The notes beneath the pieces were generated by a model. The model did no database searches, had not been told where the DNA came from, and was given only the letters and a program-made list of their open reading frames with translations. From Flavobacteriales bacterium UBA1995 (GTDB taxonomy: Bacteria; Bacteroidota; Bacteroidia; Flavobacteriales_D; Sanyastnellaceae): a stretch of DNA of 10,183 bases. The position numbers and the translations under genes were made by a program. Shown here in pieces: positions 6,644-10,183 of this stretch (its first letter is position 1; every line of letters starts with the position of its first letter). The stretch covers positions 2,210 through 12,392 of the forward strand of contig DDCX01000104.1 of NCBI GenBank assembly GCA_002336475.1, read 5' to 3'.

Positions 6644-9600
6644 ACTGCTGGTCAGCGGGTTCCCCTCGCAATCGAATCCCTCTGCGGCGTATTCACATTC
6701 CCCGCTTTCTTCGGTGGCTTCGTTGTCATAATTGCAAGCCTGGGTATCGGTGCAGCCTAAAACTTCAGCACTGTCGCAGATTCCATCTTCATCGATGTCT
6801 GCTTCGCAGTCACCGCCGCATTCGCCCAAAGCATCGAGATACTCGCAGCTTCCATCGTCACTGTTTGCTGCAGCATTATAGGTGCAGCTGGCTTCATCTG
6901 TGCAGCCCTCGACCACAATGAGAGGGTTGCCAGCGCAATCAAATCCTTCGGTGGCGTACTCGCAGTTTCCGTCCTCTTCTGTGGCATCCTCCTCATAATT
7001 GCAGGCCACGAGGTCTGTGCATCCAGGAATTTCTGCATTGTCGCAGACCCCATCGCCATCGTTGTCAGAGGGGCAATCTCCTCCACATTCGCTGAGTGCA
7101 TCGAGGTATTCACAGCTGCCGTCATCGGTATTTGCCGCGGCATCATAAGTACAGCTCTCTGCATCCGTGCAGCCCAAGACCGCAAGTGTGACGTTGCCGT
7201 CACAGTCAAAGTTGACGGGCGGGTAGGTGCAATTCCCGGCTTCGTCGGTGGCATCGCCATCGAAGTTGCATGCGGAGGGGTCTGTGCAACCCGGGACCTC
7301 TTCATCGTCGCAGACATTGTCTCCATCGGCATCGCCTGGACAGTCTCCACCACACATGCCCAGGGCATCCAAGTATTCGCAACTGCCGTCATCGGTGTTG
7401 GCTGTGGCATCATAGGTGCAGCTCGCTTGATCCGTGCATCCCGGGACGACAATCAAGACATTTCCATCGCAATCAAAGCCCTCGGTCGCATAAGCGCAGT
7501 TGCCATTTTCTTCCGTCGCAGTGGCGTCGTAATTGCAGGCCACCAAGTCTGTGCATCCGGGAATCTCTGCGTTGTCGCAAACCCCATCGCTGTCGTTGTC
7601 TGAGGGGCAGTCGCCTCCACAATCACCCAAGGCATCGGGGTACTGGCAAGAGCCATCATCGGTATTGGCGTCTGCATCAAAGGTGCAGCTCGCGGAATCC
7701 ATGCAGCCGTATACAGCAACGGTCACATTGCCATCACAATCAAAGTTGACCGGGGGGTAAGAGCAGTTGCCAGCATCGTCGGTGGCATTGTCGTTGTAAT
7801 TGCACGCTTCGGAGTCTACACAACCTGGGATCTCAGCATTGTCGCAGACATTGTCTCCATCGGCATCACCTGGACAGTCACCACCACAATCGCCCAATGC
7901 GTCGAGGTATTGGCAACTGCCATCGTCGACATTGGCAGTGGCATCGAATGTGCAGCTGGAAGCATCCGTGCAACCCGGAACGTCGGTAACAGTCAAGTCT
8001 TCATCCCCGTCACAAATGTCATTGGAGTTCACATCTGCACAAGGAGCAACTGCAGCGCCATCGACACAGAAGGCATGGGTTTGACCTGAGCCGAAGTTTC
8101 CGGAACCTGAGCCCAGCACGTTCCCATCAGCATCGGTCAATGCATACCATCCTCCGGGAGGGTAATGCAAGCCGTTGCCAAAAAGGTCGGTCACGGTGAG
8201 TTCGTAGCAACCGGTCGTGGCACATTGGCTTTCGGCGATGAAGTCGCCTGCATAAGTGCCGTTGTCGTAATTCGTGCCCGACATTACAACTGTGCCGTCG
8301 TCTGTGCTTTCGACGCTCCAACTGAATCCAAAGGGCAGCACATCCAATTGGATTTCCATGTTGACAAACGTGCCAGAGAGGATCTCGAAGGAGCTGTTCA
8401 ATGTGTCATTGAGTGCATAACCATCTTCGGGCGCGCTGATCCAGACGCTCAGGTCGTGTGCACCTCCTGAGGCGGCCAAAGTTGGCAGGGAAACAAACTC
8501 AGTTGCGCCAGAGACCAGATTGCCGGTCCAGGCCAATTCGTTGACGGAACCACCGTCCAATGAAAAGTACAAAGTCGCCGAATTCATGGGGTCAGAACCG
8601 AAGTTCTGGAGCATCACCTCTGGGGCGATAGAGGAAGCGCATCCTGCTGAGGCGATGCCTTGAATGGAAGCGAGTCCAATGTCGGCTGCCATCACTGGGA
8701 CAGCGCCATCGCTGTTCAACAGGGAGTTTCGGTGGCTCACCAAAGCATTGCGCATTCGTGTGCGCTGTCCTTCGGTAAAGGCGTCCATGCAATCGTCATT
8801 GGAGTAGTCCATGAAATTCTCCACCATGGTTTCCGGACAGCTCATGGCAGAGCAGCCAATGGACCCGGTCGTAGGAGGGGTGTCACAAACCCGGTCACCC
8901 TGCGACAGGCAATTGCTTTCGTCTGCACAGCTGTTGGTATTGTTGAAAGTGTGCAACAAACTCAAATAGTGCCCGACTTCATGGGTCAAAGTCCTGTTCA
9001 GGTCGAAGTTGTTGAGCAAATCGAATTCTGCGCCCACACCGAACACTTGGTGGTGAAGCACGACGCCATCATGCGTGCCAGAAGTGGGAGGTAAGTAGGC
9101 GAAACCCAAAGGAGAGGTGCCGCCATTGAGCTTGTGCAGGACCCAAACGTTGACATAGTCCGAACCCGGCCAATGACTGAGGTTCTTGATGTTCATTTCC
9201 GCAGCGGGGTCGAGGTTGCTCGTTGTCACCATGCCCGTGCTAGAAAAGCTAGGGATGGTCTCGGACACATCTGTTCGCAGAATGCCCGTCGTCGGGTTTC
9301 CTTCTGGGTCTCTTACCGCAAGGACGAATTCAATGTCGATGTCCGAACCGCCAAACTCACCGCGGAAGTCCGCATTGAGTGCGTCAATCGCACTTAAAAC
9401 CTGGCTATCTGAGACATTGGATCCAGTGCCAGCTGGGGCGCCAGCGTGCATGATGTGCACGACCACGGGCAACACATGGGTATCGCTCGATCGCATGGTG
9501 GTGTTGGACATTTCTGACAATGCCGCCTCAAAGGCAAAATAGCTTCGAGCGTAAGTGCTGTCTTCCAACAGGGCCGCCTGAACTTGATCGGAAGAACAGC

Positions 9601-9673
9601 GGTCATCCTGTGCCAGAGCTGTGTTGGCAAAGAGGGAGATGAAAAGGGACAGAAGAGTGACGTAGAATCGCAT
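6353..9673 (-). CDS. Secreted M43-like metalloprotease with Cys-rich repeats and type IX sorting domain
   Basis: This is a probable extracellular zinc endopeptidase of the pappalysin/cytophagalysin (M43) group of metzincins. Numbered from the ATG at 9673 (1106 residues), it has a signal peptide at 1-22 (MRFYVTLLSL...ANTALAQ) and a short propeptide-like stretch. The catalytic domain spans about 67-320, with zinc motif HEVGHYLSLLHTF (231-243) and Met-turn NFMDYSNDDCM (286-296). A beta-rich linker with NFGSDPM and GWYALTDADGNVLG follows (about 325-560). Five 89-residue Cys/Asp-rich repeats fill 566-1010, and a sorting domain closes the protein at 1011-1106. The open frame reaches a TTG at 9712, but the signal peptide supports 9673. 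An AAAGGAG on the minus strand lies 26 bases before the ATG, too far to serve it. The third conserved position of the zinc motif is Ser instead of Gly. The substrate is unknown; nutrient protein degradation outside the cell is likely. Confidence 0.92.
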   Translation of the reverse strand: MRFYVTLLSLFISLFANTALAQDDRCSSDQVQAALLEDSTYARSYFAFEAALSEMSNTTMRSSDTHVLPVVVHIMHAGAPAGTGSNVSDSQVLSAIDALNADFRGEFGGSDIDIEFVLAVRDPEGNPTTGILRTDVSETIPSFSSTGMVTTSNLDPAAEMNIKNLSHWPGSDYVNVWVLHKLNGGTSPLGFAYLPPTSGTHDGVVLHHQVFGVGAEFDLLNNFDLNRTLTHEVGHYLSLLHTFNNTNSCADESNCLSQGDRVCDTPPTTGSIGCSAMSCPETMVENFMDYSNDDCMDAFTEGQRTRMRNALVSHRNSLLNSDGAVPVMAADIGLASIQGIASAGCASSIAPEVMLQNFGSDPMNSATLYFSLDGGSVNELAWTGNLVSGATEFVSLPTLAASGGAHDLSVWISAPEDGYALNDTLNSSFEILSGTFVNMEIQLDVLPFGFSWSVESTDDGTVVMSGTNYDNGTYAGDFIAESQCATTGCYELTVTDLFGNGLHYPPGGWYALTDADGNVLGSGSGNFGSGQTHAFCVDGAAVAPCADVNSNDICDGDEDLTVTDVPGCTDASSCTFDATANVDDGSCQYLDALGDCGGDCPGDADGDNVCDNAEIPGCVDSEACNYNDNATDDAGNCSYPPVNFDCDGNVTVAVYGCMDSASCTFDADANTDDGSCQYPDALGDCGGDCPSDNDSDGVCDNAEIPGCTDLVACNYDATATEENGNCAYATEGFDCDGNVLIVVPGCTDQASCTYDATANTDDGSCEYLDALGMCGGDCPGDADGDNVCDDEEVPGCTDPSACNFDGDATDEAGNCTYPPVNFDCDGNVTLAVLGCTDAESCTYDAAANTDDGSCEYLDALSECGGDCPSDNDGDGVCDNAEIPGCTDLVACNYEEDATEEDGNCEYATEGFDCAGNPLIVVEGCTDEASCTYNAAANSDDGSCEYLDALGECGGDCEADIDEDGICDSAEVLGCTDTQACNYDNEATEESGECEYAAEGFDCEGNPLTSSIAEFAGVLSSLTPFPNPSFAGQEVQISGLSNAGPWTASVWSSGGKLVHTQTSSAAAAMDAWSLNVPAPELPGMYLIRVTSPHQAAPMPRIGRLIVR
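6644..7978 (-). repeat. Five tandem 267-bp (89-residue) Cys/Asp-rich repeats within the protease gene
   Basis: In coding order the units are 7978-7712, 7711-7445, 7444-7178, 7177-6911 and 6910-6644, every one exactly 89 codons. Each has two halves. The first reads GCTD-x2-SC-(T)-(Y/F)-(D/N)-A-x-AN-x-DDGSC, then DAL, CGGDC and a D-x-D-x-D-G-x-C calcium-loop-like stretch. The second reads GC-x-D-x2-AC-N-(Y/F), then G-(N/E)-C-x-Y and a FDC-x-GN end. Ten cysteines recur at positions 3, 9, 22, 31, 35, 45, 53, 59, 72 and 81. The acidic loops resemble thrombospondin type 3 calcium sites, so calcium- and disulfide-stabilised rods are likely. Units 1 and 3 share PGDADGDNVCD and YPPVNFDCDGNVT; units 2 and 4 share PSDND and PGCTDLVACNY, and units 2, 4 and 5 share TEE/EGFDC features. 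Confidence 0.97.
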
Positions 9674-9732
9674 AATGGAGGGTGGTTCTTTCTCCCGTAC
9701 TCCTTTCTGCAAGTTCAGGTTTCATTTTGAAT

Positions 9733-9783
9733 GTGAAATATGTCTTGTTGTTGTTTTTCAAACAGTTACACCGTTGGTGTCAC
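9733..9783 (-). promoter_or_regulatory. Candidate promoter/operator region of the protease gene
   Basis: Upstream of the protease ATG, the minus strand has TTTG (9762-9759) 18 bases before TATTTCAC (9740-9733), a weak fit to the Bacteroidota -33/-7 pair because the -7 part matches poorly. Just upstream is an imperfect palindrome, GTTACACC-gtt-GGTGTCAC on the plus strand (9765-9783, seven of eight pairs). It overlaps a direct repeat of TGGTGT at 9775-9780 and 9784-9789. These could form a regulator site. The rest of 9674-9809 shows nothing I can assign. Confidence 0.25.
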
Positions 9784-9809
9784 TGGTGTATAATGCTGGT
9801 TTAAGAGGG

Positions 9810-9852
9810 AAATAAAAAAGGCGGAACCCCTGAATGCCAGGGGCTCCGCCTT
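9810..9852 (-). terminator. Rho-independent terminator of the FKBP gene
   Basis: Two 15-base arms at 9818-9832 and 9838-9852 form a GC-rich hairpin with a 5-base loop. On the minus strand the only irregular pair is a G-U wobble, and the stem runs straight into TTTTTTATTT (9819-9810). It sits 22 bases past the FKBP stop on the minus strand. In the plus direction the same stem has an A-C mismatch and no immediate T-run, so it acts mainly on minus-strand transcripts. It shields the protease promoter from read-through. Confidence 0.88.
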
Positions 9853-9874
9853 CTCATGGTTTTTTTCTGAAGAA

Positions 9875-10183
9875 TCAGTCGGCTTGCTCGACTTCGAGAA
9901 GCTCAACTTTGAAGACCAAAGTGGAGTTGGCACCGATCACATCGCCTGTAGCGCGTGAGCCGTATGCAAGCTCTGATGGGATGAAGAACGTGGTCTGTCC
10001 TCCTTTTTTCATGGTTTGAAGGCCTTCTGTCCAACCAGAGATGACCTGATTCAAGCCGAAAGTGGCAGGTTGTCCGCGGTCATAGCTGCTGTCAAACGTA
10101 GTGCCGTCGATCAAAGTGCCGTGGTAGTGGACGGTCACCTTGTCTGTGGCGCTTGGGCTTGGGCCATCGCCTTCGCGGTCTAC
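9875..10183 (-). CDS. FKBP-type peptidyl-prolyl cis-trans isomerase, C-terminal part
   Basis: This enzyme catalyses cis-trans isomerisation of Xaa-Pro bonds in folding proteins. Only the last 102 residues are in the window; the frame is open to the right edge, so the start and any signal peptide or dimerisation domain are missing. The visible part is nearly a full FKBP domain. VTVHYHGTL (16-24) has the active-site Tyr20; Phe30-Asp31, Arg36 and Phe42 follow, then Val47-Ile48 and Trp51, AYG, and the final strand LVFKVELLEVE. The preceding GPSPSATDKV is typical of Mip/FkpA-type bacterial FKBPs, which are usually periplasmic or lipoproteins. The usual Ile-Pro-Gly-Trp is Ile-Ser-Gly-Trp here (Ser49). 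A strong terminator follows directly. Which subfamily it belongs to cannot be decided without the N-terminus. Confidence 0.95.
   Translation of the reverse strand, partial: VDREGDGPSPSATDKVTVHYHGTLIDGTTFDSSYDRGQPATFGLNQVISGWTEGLQTMKKGGQTTFFIPSELAYGSRATGDVIGANSTLVFKVELLEVEQAD

Noticed and set aside
6757..7749. Long open frames antisense or shifted across the protease repeats (for example 7270-7749 plus and 6757-7452 minus)
   Set aside because: The repeat length of 267 bases is a multiple of three, so a stop-free frame in one unit stays open in the next. The products are repetitive with skewed composition (Arg/His/Ser or Met/Ala/Thr rich) and merely mirror the array.
6644..7978. CRISPR or satellite DNA as an explanation of the regular 267-bp period
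   Set aside because: The period is in coding frame, the units lack identical short repeats with unique spacers, and the protein pattern is conserved across units while the DNA differs at many third positions.
9818..9852. Bidirectional terminator serving a plus-strand gene
   Set aside because: No plus-strand gene leads into it, and the T-run directly follows the stem only on the minus strand.

Overview
The window looks like chromosomal DNA of a member of the Bacteroidota, most likely a marine flavobacterium-like lineage. The strongest evidence is a large secreted metalloprotease (6353-9673, minus strand) that carries a type IX secretion C-terminal sorting domain and a Cys/Asp-rich repeat array of a kind common in that phylum. 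Shine-Dalgarno sites are weak or absent before most starts. A TAnnTTTG-type -7 element lies in front of the first gene, which also fits. Base composition looks balanced (about half G+C by eye), higher than many cultured flavobacteria. No tRNA, rRNA, CRISPR, insertion sequence or phage gene was seen. Gene density is very high.

Layout. 80-664 (+): stand-alone GTP cyclohydrolase II (ribA). 678-1574 (-): class IV-type histone deacetylase superfamily hydrolase, tail to tail with ribA. 1575-1728: divergent control region with two small inverted repeats. 1729-3108 (+): exported/membrane protein with a signal peptide, a probable beta-propeller-like outer domain, one transmembrane helix, and a cytoplasmic tail resembling a winged helix. 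3080-4384 (-): DUF819 multi-pass membrane protein, overlapping the previous gene tail to tail. 4424-5479 (+): membrane-associated family 2 glycosyltransferase, starting only 39 bases from the divergent DUF819 start. 5476-6366 (+): unrecognised Trp-rich membrane-anchored protein, coupled to the glycosyltransferase by an ATGA overlap. 6353-9673 (-): M43-like metalloprotease with five exact 89-residue repeats and a sorting domain. 9674-9874: promoter region of the protease, then a strong rho-independent terminator belonging to the next gene. 9875 to the right edge (-): C-terminal part of an FKBP-type peptidyl-prolyl isomerase.

The genes do not form one pathway. Strands alternate so that nearly every boundary is tail to tail or head to head; the only evident co-transcribed pair is the glycosyltransferase and its downstream partner. 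The parts most worth a second look are the protease repeat array (five units of identical length, ten cysteines each, with an A-B-A-B-B' pattern) and the 459-residue protein that looks like a single-pass membrane sensor with a DNA-binding-like tail.
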